A stretch of 64,000 nt of DNA from Diphasiastrum complanatum (taxonomy: Eukaryota > Streptophyta > Lycopodiopsida > Lycopodiales > Lycopodiaceae). The translations under genes were made by a program, and so were the position numbers. Every line of letters begins with the position of its first letter. Position 1 is the first letter of the stretch. Under the pieces are notes generated by a model, which did no database searches, had not been told where the DNA came from, and saw only the letters and a list, made by a program, of their open reading frames with translations. Shown here one piece after another: positions 1 to 12,214 of the stretch. The stretch is taken from positions 72,369,706-72,433,705 of the forward strand of contig CM055097.1 in the NCBI GenBank assembly GCA_029204225.1, given 5' to 3'.

Positions 1-838
1 TCTACATCAGATCCTCAAGAGGTGTTGGAAGCTAGATTACATGATCTACTAATCAACCAATGATTAGATCTAGAATTAGATCAATTCCCCATAAAAAAAT
101 CTAGCAAGAACAACAAGCAAATGATTAAACTTGAGACCTACTGCCTTCACATGTGTGAAGAACAGTACCTGTACGGAATTATAGCAGAGAGTGAAGTACA
201 CAAGTGTTAGAAAGCAATAGAACCATAAAATCACAACACAAATATGAGAATACTCAAGATATGCCTCCAAAACCAAGATCTTGCCTCATTGATTTCTCAA
301 AGTGGATCCATCATGGATTAAATACAAAAATCACCATACTTTCTCTCTAAGACACTTCCAGCACGTGTGAGATAGGTCATAGTGCCTACCCATATGCACT
401 TTGGCTAAGATTCCATTAATTTGCCACATCATCATTGGTGGCTAGTGTTGACCTTCTAGATTCCTACAAATTAGGAGATAGGTCCTACAATCTAGGAGAT
501 TTGACTTTTGACATGTATAAAAACTATATACAATGGATCTAAACTTTCTATATGATATTTCACACGTGGGAGACCACTCCTACCCATGTGACATAGCATT
601 TTCTACCACTAGAATGGTGCCAAGTGTCATAATACTACTAAACTAGTTTTTGGCCAATTTAGCCACTAGTTTCCAATTTAAATGATATGTACAACCTTTA
701 TGATCTATCTAAATGACTTAGGCATAGATTTCACACGTGGGAACAGGCTCCACACATGTCTAATGATGATAGGTACAAGTCATTATGGTATTTACAAGAT
801 TTAACCAAGTTAGCTTTTGCCAATTTTAACAAGGAGTA
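1..838. other. No gene recognised; AT-rich flank
   Basis: No coding similarity is visible on either strand. The copia reading frame that starts at 839 has no upstream continuation here, so the copia element is truncated at about 838. The stretch has several CACGTG-like words (for example near 365, 556 and 737) but no convincing LTR ends, primer-binding site or splice-flanked exon. Confidence 0.5.
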
Positions 839-2701
839 ATGGGTGGATATTCATCCAACAAGAAAGCCTATCGAATATACATGCTCTCTACCTCTAAAGT
901 AATTGATAGTAGAGATGTAGTTTTTCTTGAAGAAGAAAAGTCCAATCTTGGAGGGGCCGAGATCAAGCAACCTCAAAATCTATCACCTATTGTTATTGAA
1001 GACAATCAACATATGGAGGAGTCAAGATTTGAAGATGGAAGTCCTCGGATTTTCACTCCTAGAAGATCCATGAGGGAGAGATCCGAGCCCAAGAGGCTCA
1101 CTAATGATGACAAAGGAAAACAAGTGGATCTTGATTCCACTTATGCTTATTTTGTTTCTCATGAGGAGCCCAAAGATGTTCAAGAAGCCCTCAATACCAA
1201 GGAGTGGTATGAGGCCATGAAGATTGAATATGATGCCTTGATCACCAACCACACATGGGAGCTAGTGGATCCACCACCTTACATGCATATCATTGGATGC
1301 AAGTGGGTGTTCAAGATCAAGTACAATCATGATGGCTCCATCAACAAGTACAAGGCAATATTGTGTGCTAAAGGCTTTGCACAAATATATGGCCTTGATT
1401 ATGAAGAAACCTTTGCTCCTATAGCAAAGATGGTGACAATAAGAATCATAATCTCTCTTGCCTTATTTTTTAAGTGGAAACTGTTTCAACTTGATGTCTC
1501 CAACGCTTTTTTGAATGGCTATCTTGAGGAGGAGATATACATGGAATAGCCTCAAGGATTTATCAAGGATAAATCTAAGGTGTGTTTGCTATTTAGAAGT
1601 CTTTATGGCTTAAAGCAAGCACCTAGATCATGGTATTCAAGACTCAACAATTTTCTACTTTCATTAGGATTTGTGCTTAGTGACTATGATCCTTCTATGT
1701 ACTTAAAATTTGATGGTAGTAATATTGTCATTCTCCTAATCTATGTAGATGACATTATTCTTAGTGGAAGTTGTTTGATGCTAGTTCAAGAAACCAAAGA
1801 TGCATTAGGAAAAGAATTTAAAATGCAAGATCTAGGAGAGATCCATTACATTTTGGGGCTTGAGATTGATTTTCATGAAGAGTATGCTTTTATTTGTCAA
1901 TCTAGATATGTCTTTTCTATGTTGAGAAAATTTAATATGCAAAGTTGTAAAGGCATAGATACTCCCATGGAGCAACATGTAAAAGATCCTATTAAAGGTG
2001 ATGAAAGATCCTTCGAGGACATCACACTTTATAGGCGTCTTATAGGCTCTTTAATTTGGCTTACTATCACTAGACCCGATTTGAGCTATTGTGTGCACAA
2101 ATTGAGTCAATTTATGCAAGATCCCAAGATCCAACATTGGAAGATGGCCAAGAGAGTTCTAAGATATGTATCTTCTACTCAAGATTATGGTTTATTGTAC
2201 AAGAATGAAGATCTAACCATTGTTGGCTATTCAGATTCCGATTTTGCAAGTGATAAAATGGATCAAATGTCCATTAATGCATATACTATCTTTCTTGGAG
2301 GCAATCTTGTGTCTTGGCTTTCAAAGAAGCAGGATACCATATCTCTATCATCTTGTAAGGCCGAGTACAAAGCACTCACTACAACAACTAAAGAGGTGCT
2401 TTGGATCAAGAGGTTAATCATGGAGCTAAATTATATCAAAGAGGATGATCTTCCCTTGATCAAATGTGACAACATATCGGCACAAGCTCTTGCAAACAAT
2501 CCTATTTTTCATGCAAGAAGCAAGCATACAGAAGTGGATTTTGTAAGGGAAAAGCTCATTGGAGGTGAAATCAACTTAGAACATGTCGACACATCTTTGT
2601 GTATTGCTGATCTTCTCACAAAGCCACTTTGCAAAAGTGCATTCTCAAAGCATAGGTCTAATCTTGGTGTTATCTCAAGATCAATGCTTGATCCACATTA
2701 G
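839..2701 (+). pseudogene. Ty1/copia pol fragment A: integrase C-end, reverse transcriptase, RNase H
   Basis: This is the 3' part of a copia polyprotein. It opens in the integrase C-terminal region (GYSSNKKAYRIY, then SRDVVF), passes through the RT start (EWYEAMKIEYDAL, GCKWVFKIKY, QLDVSNAFLNGYL) to the catalytic YVDD at 1742-1753, and ends in RNase H (GYSDSDFASD, SLSSCKAEY, KHTEVDFVREKL). One reading frame holds throughout except for a single TAG at 1547-1549, where the family usually has Gln before PQGF, so a C-to-T change of CAG or CAA is likely. The RNase H stop is followed 18 bases later by a polypurine tract and an LTR. Gag, protease and the integrase core are missing upstream. One nonsense codon in about 620 codons suggests a fairly young insertion. 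Confidence 0.9.
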
Positions 2702-2719
2702 ATACATTTTTAGGAGGAG

Positions 2720-3243
2720 TGTCAAAATATTGAAAAATCTATCTAATGTTGTGAGTATGGGTCCTAAAAATGCCAAAGATGAATTGAGCTCTTTTGGCTT
2801 AGTAAAGACCTATCTTAGAATAAAATATTCAAGGTAGGTAGAAGTAGAAACTCGAGCTACCATAGGAATTGCCATTTGTACTTTACATGCCACATTTAAT
2901 GCATGAAAAGACTATGTGGCACAATTAGACATAGTGAGGCGGCTTGGATAAGTCTAGATAGCCTGAGAGGTGGATCCACAACTCCAATTCAAGTCAAAGT
3001 AGGAAAAGAGTCCATGGATCTATATATATGTGATGTACTCTCATTGAGAAATGATGAAATTTGTGTGTAATGCAAATTTGGAGACAAGCTCTTTGTGCCC
3101 TCTCTCTCTCCAAGCGTTTTGTACTTTCTATTTTCTCTCTCTAGTCGAGTAGAGGCATTTATGATGCTTTGTCTTATGTTTTGTTGACAGATCTTGCTTG
3201 TAACACAATAATATTGCTTGTATGATCAGCTTTCCTATTGACA
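2720..3243 (+). repeat. 3' LTR of copia element A
   Basis: The LTR begins directly after the purine-rich tract TTAGGAGGAG with TGTCAA and ends with TTGACA, which gives a 6-bp perfect terminal inverted repeat over about 524 bp. A TATA-like run (CTATATATATG) lies near 3020, as expected for an LTR promoter. No 5' LTR is in the window, so neither the target duplication nor the LTR divergence can be read. An alternative TTGACA end exists at 3184-3189. Confidence 0.65.
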
Positions 3244-5788
3244 ACCAATGCTAGTCTGATCTTTATGGTGTTATTGTGCTTAGGAGATCAAAAATACATG
3301 TGTAGGGCATCCCACACGTGTGAATTCAGCACACGAGTCATTACAATGATGTTGCATGAAGAGACAAGGAGGAACGAACCTTTTAGTACCTTTATTGTCG
3401 ACTCTCATGCTTTATACACCAACAAGAATTCAAACTGGCAGAAAAAGAGGCTCTCAAAGCCACAGAAGCCGAATCAAAAGCCGACACAGGATTGTCAAGA
3501 GCAGTTGAAGCCACCGACAAAGAAAAGCTATTCTACAGATACTCCAAACGAACCAACCATGAGATTCAGGATTGTCACATTCTACAAGCCAAGAACAACA
3601 GCAAAGGGCAATCAAATCAAATGGCAAATGCAGATGCAGAAGCATCTCAATTGAATCAAGAAGCGGATCATGATGCATCATGACAAGCCTTCAAGAAGCA
3701 TTAGATGATAGCTCCTGGTTTTTTGATTCTAGAGTCACTCAGCACATGACTAGCCATATCGGCTGTTTTGAATCTTATATGTCTTACAGTATCAAGAAGT
3801 TTGTTCACTTGGGTGATAATAGCACACAAGTTATTATAGGTGAAGGTATAGTAAGATTAAGCTTTGCATATGATCAATCCAAACTACTCTCAAGTGTCCT
3901 ACATCTATCGAATCTTTCTACAAATTTGCTCTCTATTAGCATAATCACATATTTAGAACACAAACTAGAATTCGAATCAGATCAGTGTAAAGTAGCCGAT
4001 ATGACAGGCAAGATCCTAGCATCTGAAAAGAGGCATGGATATTTGTATAAACTTAGTCATTGCTTTTTTGCCTCTAATCAGGCTCTAAATACCTCTATAC
4101 AAATCAATAAAAGTTTATTTTGAGATTATAGACTTGGTCACTTAAATAATTCTTCTATACAACACATGTCTATAAGTAGTCTATTGTACTTGATCTCGAC
4201 TATCCAGATAGGAAAGTTGAATTACCTATCTGTCAAGACTGTATAGTCGGTAAACATGCTAGAAAACCTTTTAGATTTCTAGAGGATTGTTAGATATTGT
4301 ACATACAGACATTTTTGGCCCAATATAGAATCCTTCATTGAAGGATGCAAAATATCTTATCACTTTTATTAATGAAGTTTCCATAGGACAATGATGTACT
4401 TCATCAAGAAGAAATCCAAAGCTTTCAACTGCTTCAAAATCTTCAAGGAGCATGCAGAGAAAGACACTTGTAAAAGAATCAAAGCCCTAAGGTGGGACAA
4501 TGGTGGAGAGTATATTTCTACTGAATTCATGGAGTACTTCCAAAGCCAAGACATTGAATAGCAGTTCATCACTCCCTATTTGCCTCGGTCTAATGGCTTA
4601 GCCGAGAAGAAGAATCGTACCTTGGTCGAGTCAGACAAATGCATGATGGCACATGCATCATTGCCAAAGAGATTTTGGGCTGACGCAATTTCCATTGTAG
4701 CTTACAGCCAAAACAGATATTCGACTAAGGCCCTCTCAGACAAAACACCCCATGAGGTTTGGACAGGATCTAAGCCTTAAGTGAAGAACCTACGAATATT
4801 TGGTTGTACTACCTACACGCATCACCTAAGCGCAAATCTCGAAGAAGTCAAGGAAGAAATTCAACTTCCAAAGTATAAAGACCATCTTGATTGATTACAC
4901 ATCCTCCGACAACACCTACAAGCTGTACAACCCCGATATCTAGCAGAGATACTATCTTTATTGAGGATTAGTTTATCGACTTCAAAGACAAGGGTAAAAT
5001 TTCAAACGAACCTTCGACACATGCCACCGACACGACAATTTGAGCCTCAGGTTCCATCATGCTGTGACAATTGACCAACTATTCAATAGTGAATCAGAGG
5101 AGGATGTTGTTGTTATTCATCAACAACTCGATCGAGGAATGGATCATTGATCGACATGACCTCCAAGAAAATTGAACCGAGTGCGCACACAACCCACAAA
5201 ATATATTAATGAGTCTACATGTCTTTTAATTCAGGAACCGACTACTATCAAAGAGGCACTTAGCCAATTAGACTATGATCTTTGGAGAGAAGAAATGGAC
5301 AGAGAGTATTCCTCTCTGATCAAGAACCAGACATGTTCATTGGTTGAACTACTTGTCAGTAGCAATCTTATCGATTACAAATGAGTCTTCAAGATCAAGT
5401 ATAAAGCTGACACGAGTATTGATCGAAGGAAAGCCTGACTGGTAGCTAGAGGATTTTCTCATATCCCAAACATCGACTACAATGACACTTTCCAATAGTC
5501 AAACATTCATTGATCCAAATCCGCTTATCATTTGTTACTGTGGCCGACCTCGGAGTACATCAACTCGATGTAGAAACTGATTATCTGAATGGAGTTATAA
5601 AAGAAGACATCTACATAATGCAGCTTGAGGGATACGTGAAGGTATGAAGAATCATTTCTATAAATTCCACAAGGCACTTTATGGCTTGAAACAATCAACA
5701 AAAAGAGCTTGGTTTCAAAGGATCAACACATTCCTCATCCAGTATGGTTTCAGACCTAGCACTGGCGATTCTAACTAGATTTTTCAAT
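3244..5788 (+). pseudogene. Ty1/copia element B, strongly decayed gag-protease-integrase-RT
   Basis: Pieces of a copia polyprotein follow one another in order but in shifting frames. A zinc knuckle near 3,530 has lost its first two cysteines (YRYSKRTNHEIQDC). The protease near 3,715 has DSRV where DSGA is expected. The pre-integrase region has YLYKLSHC. The integrase end near 4,585 reads YLPRSNGLAEKKNRT. The RT start near 5,235 reads TTIKEALSQLDYDLWREEMD. Many stops and frameshifts separate the pieces, so no product is possible. The RT breaks off where the solo LTR at 5,789 starts. Its RT closely resembles the minus-strand fragment at 10,677-12,194 (both have TTIKEALSQ and DREYSSLIKNQT), so they are the same family in opposite orientation. 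Confidence 0.85.
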
Positions 5789-6510
5789 TGTGAAGATTAT
5801 TAAAATATTATCTTCCTATCTCAAGTTTGGGGTCATGTCCATGATAATTTCCACTAGATTTCATGTTGTGCATATAAGGAGTGTGAATTAAGCACATATC
5901 CTTCTAGTTTAGCTCGGATTTGAGTTAGATAGATTCAATTGTAATGACATGCAGATGTTTTGATAGCATGCAAAGTCTTACTGTATGTATGCAAGCCACA
6001 TGCAATCAGTGCATGCAACATGCAAAGTAGTGATCTACACATGTCTAGGCAATTTTATGAGTTGACATGCAGTACATGCACCATACATGCATGCAGTTAC
6101 ACATGTGGATCTCTGGTAAGTGAATTAGTTCAGTTAAGTGGGCTTTCCATGCAACTCCACTGTAGAAATTCGAGTCTCTCTCATGTAGGGAAAGCTGGAC
6201 ATGTGTTGCCATATTGTGAATATTGAGATTTTGGTGTTTTGGACTAATTCTCTCTCTACTTGAGTTTTCTGTATGATTTTCTCTCTCTACTCGAGAGCAG
6301 CCTCTTTTTCCCATACTGAACACTTAGAATTATTTCTAACATTCATTTCTCATAGTGAAGAGTTAGATTTTTTCATCAAATGTATGCCATTGTGCTCTTG
6401 CCTTAGATTTTTCAAGCATACTATTCTTTGATCAATTTTGTGCAGACACAACACCTCAGTAAGATTCTGTAGGGTGTGTGGTGAAGTTCACACGTGCTAA
6501 AAACTTCACA
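5789..6510. mobile_element. Solo LTR with TIR and 5-bp target duplication
   Basis: A 722-bp block starts TGTGAAG and ends CTTCACA, a perfect 7-bp terminal inverted repeat. It is flanked on both sides by TCAAT (5,784-5,788 and 6,511-6,515), the 5-bp target duplication typical of LTR retrotransposons. A TATA-like CATATAAGGA is at 5,871. No primer-binding site follows and no internal coding region is attached, so it is best read as a solo LTR left by LTR-LTR recombination. It sits at the broken end of copia fragment B. Confidence 0.8.
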
Positions 6511-7344
6511 TCAATCAAATCCTATTTCTGATTAGATCTGTAAAACTTATATCACTTGACAATAATCAAATTTCTGATTTCTAAAAACAGATCTTTGATC
6601 AAGCGATCGACACTTCTAAATAGGGATTTTTCAGAATCACTATCAGAATATAACAAAATGGCTCAAAAATTTGACAGATTCTAGATCTGGTAGATCAAAA
6701 CCTAAAAATAGAATAGACAAAGGTTTCTTGGGCAAAGATAAGCTAGGCGAAGTTCTTCACCGTTATTTTGGATAGAAAAATCACTGTTCTGGATATTTTC
6801 TGACAAATCTGAACAAAATAACCTTCGCCGACTTTTCAGTGATTAAATCTGACATAGACTAATCTAGGGTAGGATTGGCGAAGGTTCTTTCTGGCAAACA
6901 ATCAATTTTTCCATCTAGGCAAGAATTAAATTAAACTTTTTGCAAGATCCTAATGAATGTAATCTTTGTCGAACTCATAGATTATTATTTACTATAAATA
7001 GAGACTTTGGGAGAGTCGATGAAGGTCTAGGCAAAGTTTCTGGGTCAGATCTAGAATCTAACAAAGCTGCAAAAGTTACTTCCAAAAGAAACTCAAAATA
7101 TCTTGAAAAAAATGCATTTTTTGGGGCTTTTTTTTACAAAATTTTAAGATTTTATGGGAACTAACCTTTGCAGGCTGGTATGAACTTGTATCTGGGTCAA
7201 ATCCAGCACCTAACAAGGCTGTGAAAGTTACTATTAAAATAAACTCATTTTTTTTTAACAAAAGTGCATTTTTTGGGTGTTTATTTTGCAAAGTTTTAAG
7301 ATTTTCTGGAAACTAACCTTCGCAGGCTCTTCTGTGTCACTATC
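6511..7344. other. Non-coding stretch, possible gypsy leader fragment
   Basis: There is no coding region. The stretch carries scattered copies of the word GGCGAAGGTT or its complement AACCTTCGCC, shared with the region behind the Tat/Athila-like primer-binding site at 10,040-10,676. That suggests a leader fragment of a similar element. A diverged tandem duplication fills its second half. Confidence 0.35.
7040..7328. repeat. Diverged tandem duplication, 152-bp period
   Basis: Two copies (7,040-7,176 and 7,192-7,328) share CTGGGTCA at the start, an internal GTGCATTTTTTGGG-like core, a TTTTAAGATTTT block, and CTAACCTTYGCAGGCT at the end. They are clearly homologous but diverged. No coding content. 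Confidence 0.75.
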
Positions 7345-9301
7345 TCAATGAGATGGAGCTGCAAAATGTGGACATGCAAAAGGCCTAATCTATCATATGT
7401 GTGTGTGTTTGGATGTGCAACATATAAGCACATACCAAAAGAAAAAAGAAGCAAGCTCGATGAAAAGTTGGAACAAACAATCATGCTCAGATACTCGAAT
7501 GGATTACAAGTGTACAGGCTCTACAACCCAACCTTGAAGAAAGTTGTGTTGAGTAGAGATGTGAAGTTCAACGAGTCCACATTTCTAGGATTGAAGGAAG
7601 AAAAGGGCAATGAGATCTTCACACTTCTGCCAATTCAAGAGGGAGATCGAGGACAGACATCAACATAGAATGTCGAGCCCCAAACTCCAGAGCAGTAAGC
7701 TGAAGGTCAACCCATTGAAGAAGACCAAGAAGAAGACACGAATCGGCAGCGACAAACAAGACCAAGAAGATCGACAAGACGAATAAGACCTCCATATTGA
7801 TACATTGACAATCTTCAATGGATCAAAGATGCAGATGTCGAATACTGCAACTTCACTGAAGAACTGACAACATATCCAGAAGTTATCCAGAGTCCAGAGA
7901 GAGAATTCTGGAAGCAAGCAATGTCGGAAGAGATCGAATCAATGAGGTAGAATGAGGCATGGACACTAGAGCCACTGCCGGAAGATAAAAAAATTGTTGA
8001 CTGCAAATGGGTTTATAAAAGAAAAATGAAATCAAATGGCATTGTCCAGACACTACAAGGCCAGATTGTTGCCAAGGGCTACACATAAAGGTACGACATC
8101 GACTACTTTGATACGTACTCACGAATGGTCAAGATGACAAACATTCAACTGCTCCTTGCATATGCAACACAACACAATCTGAAAATACACCAGATTGATG
8201 TCAAAACAACCTTTCTCCATGGAGATCTAAAAACTTCTTCATGAAGCAGCCTGAAGGATTCGAAGACCCCAACAGTCAATAGTATGTCTGTCGGTTGCAT
8301 CAATGCATTTATGGTATGAAGCAGGCATCACGAGCTTGGTACAAGAAACTTGACAATCTTTTGAAGTCTCTAGACTTCTTTCCTACACAACCAGACTGTA
8401 ATGTCTATATAAGAAGAGTAGGAAGAAGCTTTGTGATTCTAACAGTTTTTGTAGATGACTCCTTGATGATAGGAAACACTTTGATGCTAATCAAGAAAAC
8501 CAAGAGTCAAATTTCTACAAGTTATGAAATCACAGATCTAGGAGAAACGACAAAATGTCTTGGGCTGCTGATCAGAAGAGATCGAATGAGAGGAATAATG
8601 CATGTGATTCAATTAGAATACGTCAAAAAGGTGCTGAACCAGTATCAAATGTTGGGCTACAAAGAAAAAGCCACACCAATGATAGTTGGAGCCAGATTGA
8701 TGAAACAAGACTGCCCGAACATTGATGGGGGAGATAGAAGATGGAGGGTATACCATACCAGAACTTGATCGGTAGTCTGATGTACCTTACAATTTGTACC
8801 AGACCCGACTTGGCCTTCCTTGTCTACACATTGAGCCAATTCTCCTCCAAACCTGGCATGATACAATGGCAAATGACGAAAAGAATTCTGCAATATCCGA
8901 AAGGCACACAAAATATGAGATTGACCTACAAAGTAGAAAGAGAAGGCTACAACACTACAGTGATGCAAGCTGGGCAAACTGCAAAGACACGACAACAAGT
9001 CCGTGACAAGAGGATGTTCGATAGCGTGCAAAGCAGCAATCAATTGGACATACAAGAAACAAACATTAGTGGCTCAATCCTCATGCGAGGCTAAATATGT
9101 CGCAGTTTTGAAGACGGTGAATGAGGTAATATGATTGCAGATGATGTTGGAGACGACTGGCATACAACAAAGAGAACCATGCATGATGATGATGGATTCT
9201 CAGAGTGCCACATATCTATCCCAGGATCCAATCTTTCATTTGAAAACCAAACACATACCTTTGAAGTACTATCACATTTGAGACATGATCTCGAAAGGAG
9301 A
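7345..9301 (+). pseudogene. Ty1/copia element C: integrase C-end, RT, RNase H (decayed)
   Basis: From 7,390 the reading frame gives the integrase C-terminal module (VFGCATYKHIPKEKRSKLD, then VVLSRDVKFNE). The RT follows near 7,900 (FWKQAMSEEIESM, DCKWVYKRKMKSNG, HQIDVKTTFLHGDL). A frameshift near 8,240 leads to MKQASRAWYKKLDNLL and the catalytic FVDD at about 8,450. RNase H begins near 8,740 (NLIGSLMYLTICTRPDLAF) and breaks into other frames, ending at KHIPLKYYHI at about 9,290. The RNase H is cut off before its usual end, exactly where a different LTR starts at 9,302. Several stop codons are present, so it is not functional. Confidence 0.85.
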
Positions 9302-10017
9302 TGTTGGAGGGTTTGCAGATATCAAGACAACCCTAATCCTAGTAAATAAGTGAGAGGGATTTGTCACCCTATGTGTGTAAGTCCAACCCGATGATCACAT
9401 AATTATTTGATTAATTACAAGTCAATAAAAGGACTTTAGGCATTTTTGCAAGACTTTCAATGTTGAGGGCCTTGAGATTCTCACCAAAACTGGTTTAAAT
9501 TCAAATTCAAATTGGTTCCCTCCAATTTTTGAATACTTATATTAGAATTGGCCAATAGGATTTGAGGCCATTCTACTATATAAAGTGGTTATTCTTAATC
9601 ATTGTACATGTTCCATTTTTATTTCAATACAAGCAGGTTGATCCTCTAATGAAGTGGATGTGGAATGTTCTTGCTCTCTATGTCTTTTCCTCCATCTCTC
9701 ATGCTTTCTTGTGGTTGCTAATTGTTGGATGCGAATGTTATTGAAATTTTCTTATTCTTATGCTTTTTGTGCGAGAAAAAAGGAGAGAGAGAAGGGTAAG
9801 TTTCTATCATTGTGGATTGTAGGGTTAATGGTTGTAGGGTTAATGCTTAGTATCAATGGATCTTAGACTAATTGTGGATCATCTATGCATGCTGGGTTTG
9901 GATTTATGTTATTGCTCTCATGGGATCGAACCTCCGCGTGACATCTAACCTTGTCTCCTTGATGCTTGTGTGCTTGGATCTTGGATTGAGGATAGAGTAG
10001 GAAATAGCCCCACAACA
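9302..10017 (+). repeat. 5' LTR of a Tat/Athila-like Ty3/gypsy element
   Basis: A 716-bp block begins TGTTG and ends CAACA (5-bp TIR). Two bases after its end comes a Tat/Athila-type primer-binding site, which identifies it as a 5' LTR on the plus strand. Its left edge interrupts the copia RNase H of element C, so it inserted after that copia element. No matching 3' LTR or polyprotein follows, because the element is cut by the minus-strand copia fragment at 10,677. Confidence 0.6.
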
Positions 10018-10019
10018 AT

Positions 10020-10040
10020 TTTGGCGTCGTTGTCGGGGAG
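10020..10040 (+). promoter_or_regulatory. Primer-binding site, Tat/Athila type
   Basis: TTGGCGTCGTTGTCGGGGAG lies two bases after the LTR end CAACA. It differs by two transitions from the TTGGCGCCGTTGCCGGGGA form common in plant Tat/Athila Ty3/gypsy elements, both C-to-T. The non-coding sequence to 10,676 is probably the 5' leader and repeats the AACCTTCGCC word. Confidence 0.7.
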
Positions 10041-10676
10041 CTACGCCAATTTATCAGTTTGCAACATGTTTGGATGGATGTTAGCTTGCATTAGGCATCT
10101 TGTTTCAGCATAAGTAGGGTTAAAATTGTAGTTTAGGGTTAGATTGGGAGTGATTTTGCTTGACTTGAGTGAATCTTCTTGTTTGAGATCTAATCAGATT
10201 ATTGAACAGGAGAAGCTACTAGATCACCAATCTTAAGATCCATTTGGATTTGAGAAATCAGAGAAAATAACAAAAATCAGTCATTTCTATCAAATTCGAA
10301 CAAAAAGGAGACAAAATCGTTATCAAATTTGATAGCTTTTTACCCTCTCACAGGAAACCTTCGCCAAGTTGCAAGAAGCTTTGGTTTCATTCACAACACC
10401 ATCATATTGAAGGGCGAAGATTATTTCCCAACAGATTTGCAAAACCAGAAGAAAACACCAAAAAATCACCAAAATCCTAAAAAATACAGAAAAGGAACCT
10501 TCGTCTGATTCACTCTGCATAGGTGTGAATAAAAAGCCAAAGTGACTGTTCATCTAGTTACTAGTAATCATTTGTGAAAAATTTACAACCTTCTACAAAA
10601 ATATCAGTTCTCTAAGAAGAACCTTCACCTAAACCTTTGCCAAATTTGTGTCAGTCCTACTTACTATTTTTTATAA

Positions 10677-12194
10677 TCAGTGAGTTGGGCAAATGTTTCT
10701 GTCAAGGCCATTGTCTACATCTCCTCCCCAGCTTGCATCAGAATATCCACTGAGCTGATGAAAATTGTCGTTGCTGACTTCTCCATAGCAGATGCACTGG
10801 TCCATGGTAGCTTGAATATACCTCATGACACTTATGAGAGCTTTCCAATGGGTAATGCCAGGATTAGCCATATATTGACTGAGTGAGCTTACTGCAAAAG
10901 AGATGTCAGGTCTTGTATAGACCATTACATACATGAGAGATCCAAGTATTGATTGATAATGATACTCTCTCATCTGCTCCTCTCTCTACTTGGTCTGGGT
11001 CCTTTGACAAACGCAGGCCTGGATCCATCGGTGAGTGAGCTAACTTACAATTCATTAGATTGTATCTGTCAAGAACATTGTGAAGATACATTTGTTGAGT
11101 GATATAGATCAGTCGTCTTGCTCTGTCTCTGTGGATCTGAATGCCCAGACAGAAGTGAGCTTTGCCCAGATCAGTCATGTCGAACTCAGAAAACAGCATT
11201 GGTTTAGAATCCTTGACCAAATTGGTATTGCTGCTAAAAAGCAACGTATCATCCACGTATAAGGTGATGATAATGAAGGATTGCTGCACCGACTTGGAAT
11301 AGACGTTGCAATTAGTAGTGCTTGGTTGGAAACCTTGTTCGATGAGGAATGTGTTGATCCTCTGAAACCAAGCTTTGGCAAACTTTTTCAAGTCGTAAAA
11401 TGCCTTATGTTGTTTATAGACATGATTCTTCATACCTTCCAGACAATATCCTTCAGACTGGATCATGTAGATGTCTTCTTGTATAACTCCATTCAGATAA
11501 GCTATTTGCACATCAAGTTGATGCATCTCAAGGTTGGCAGCTGCAGCATATGATAGGAGGGCTCGAATCGATGAATGTTTGATGCATCTTGAGGTCGGCA
11601 GTTGGCTCGGATCGATGAATGCTTGACTACTAGACTGAAAGTCTCACTATAGTCAACGTTGGGGATCTGAGTGAATCCTTGTGCTATCAGTTTTGCCTTC
11701 TTTCGATCAATCGCTCCATTGGCATTGTACTTGATCTTAAAGATCCATTTGCAATCAATGATATTGCAGCCAGTAGGAGCTTCGACTAGTGACCACGTCT
11801 GGTTCTTGATCAGAGAGGAATACTCTCTGTCCATGGCTTCTCTCCAGAGATCAGAGTCTGGTTGGCTGAGTGCCTCTTTGATTGTTGTCGGTTCCTGCAT
11901 CAAGAGACATGCAGACTCAGGGGTATACCTTGTGGGCTGTGTGCGCACTCGGCTTGATCTTCTGGGAGGAATCGATTGATGTACCACTCTTGGGACTTGT
12001 TGCTAGGTAGCAACAACGTCTTCATCTGATTCGCTGTCAAATAGTGGGTCGACAATAGTCACGCTTGAGCCTGAAGCTCGGATAATCGTGTCAATGGTAG
12101 GTGATGAGGACTCACTAATGATGTCAAGATTTTCTTCATCAAGCTTCAGGGGGGAAGATCCATGGTGGATAGATAGTGGGGCAAGTTCCCACAT
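10677..12194 (-). pseudogene. Ty1/copia element D: RT and RNase H (decayed)
   Basis: Read on the minus strand, the spacer between integrase and RT (12,194 to about 11,950) is acidic and Ser-rich and carries one TAG codon near 12,005. The RT follows (TTIKEALSQPDSDLWREAMD, IDCKWIFKIKYNANG), then an in-frame break caused by a local duplication at 11,521-11,640, then QLDVQIAYLNGV, KAFYDLKKFAKAWFQRIN and the catalytic YVDD near 11,250. RNase H begins with YHYQSILGSLMY near 10,950 and runs out near 10,680. Integrase, protease, gag and LTRs are missing. It belongs to the same family as the fragment at 3,244-5,788. Confidence 0.88.
11521..11640. repeat. Imperfect short tandem duplication inside copia RT
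   Basis: A segment beginning GATGCATCT and ending with an ATCGATGAATG block occurs twice, at about 11,521-11,578 and 11,580-11,625, the second copy shorter. It duplicates the RT codons around the conserved SSIRA..MHQLDV region and shifts the frame. Confidence 0.65.
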
Positions 12195-12214
12195 GACAAG
12201 TAAAAGGGAGTACT

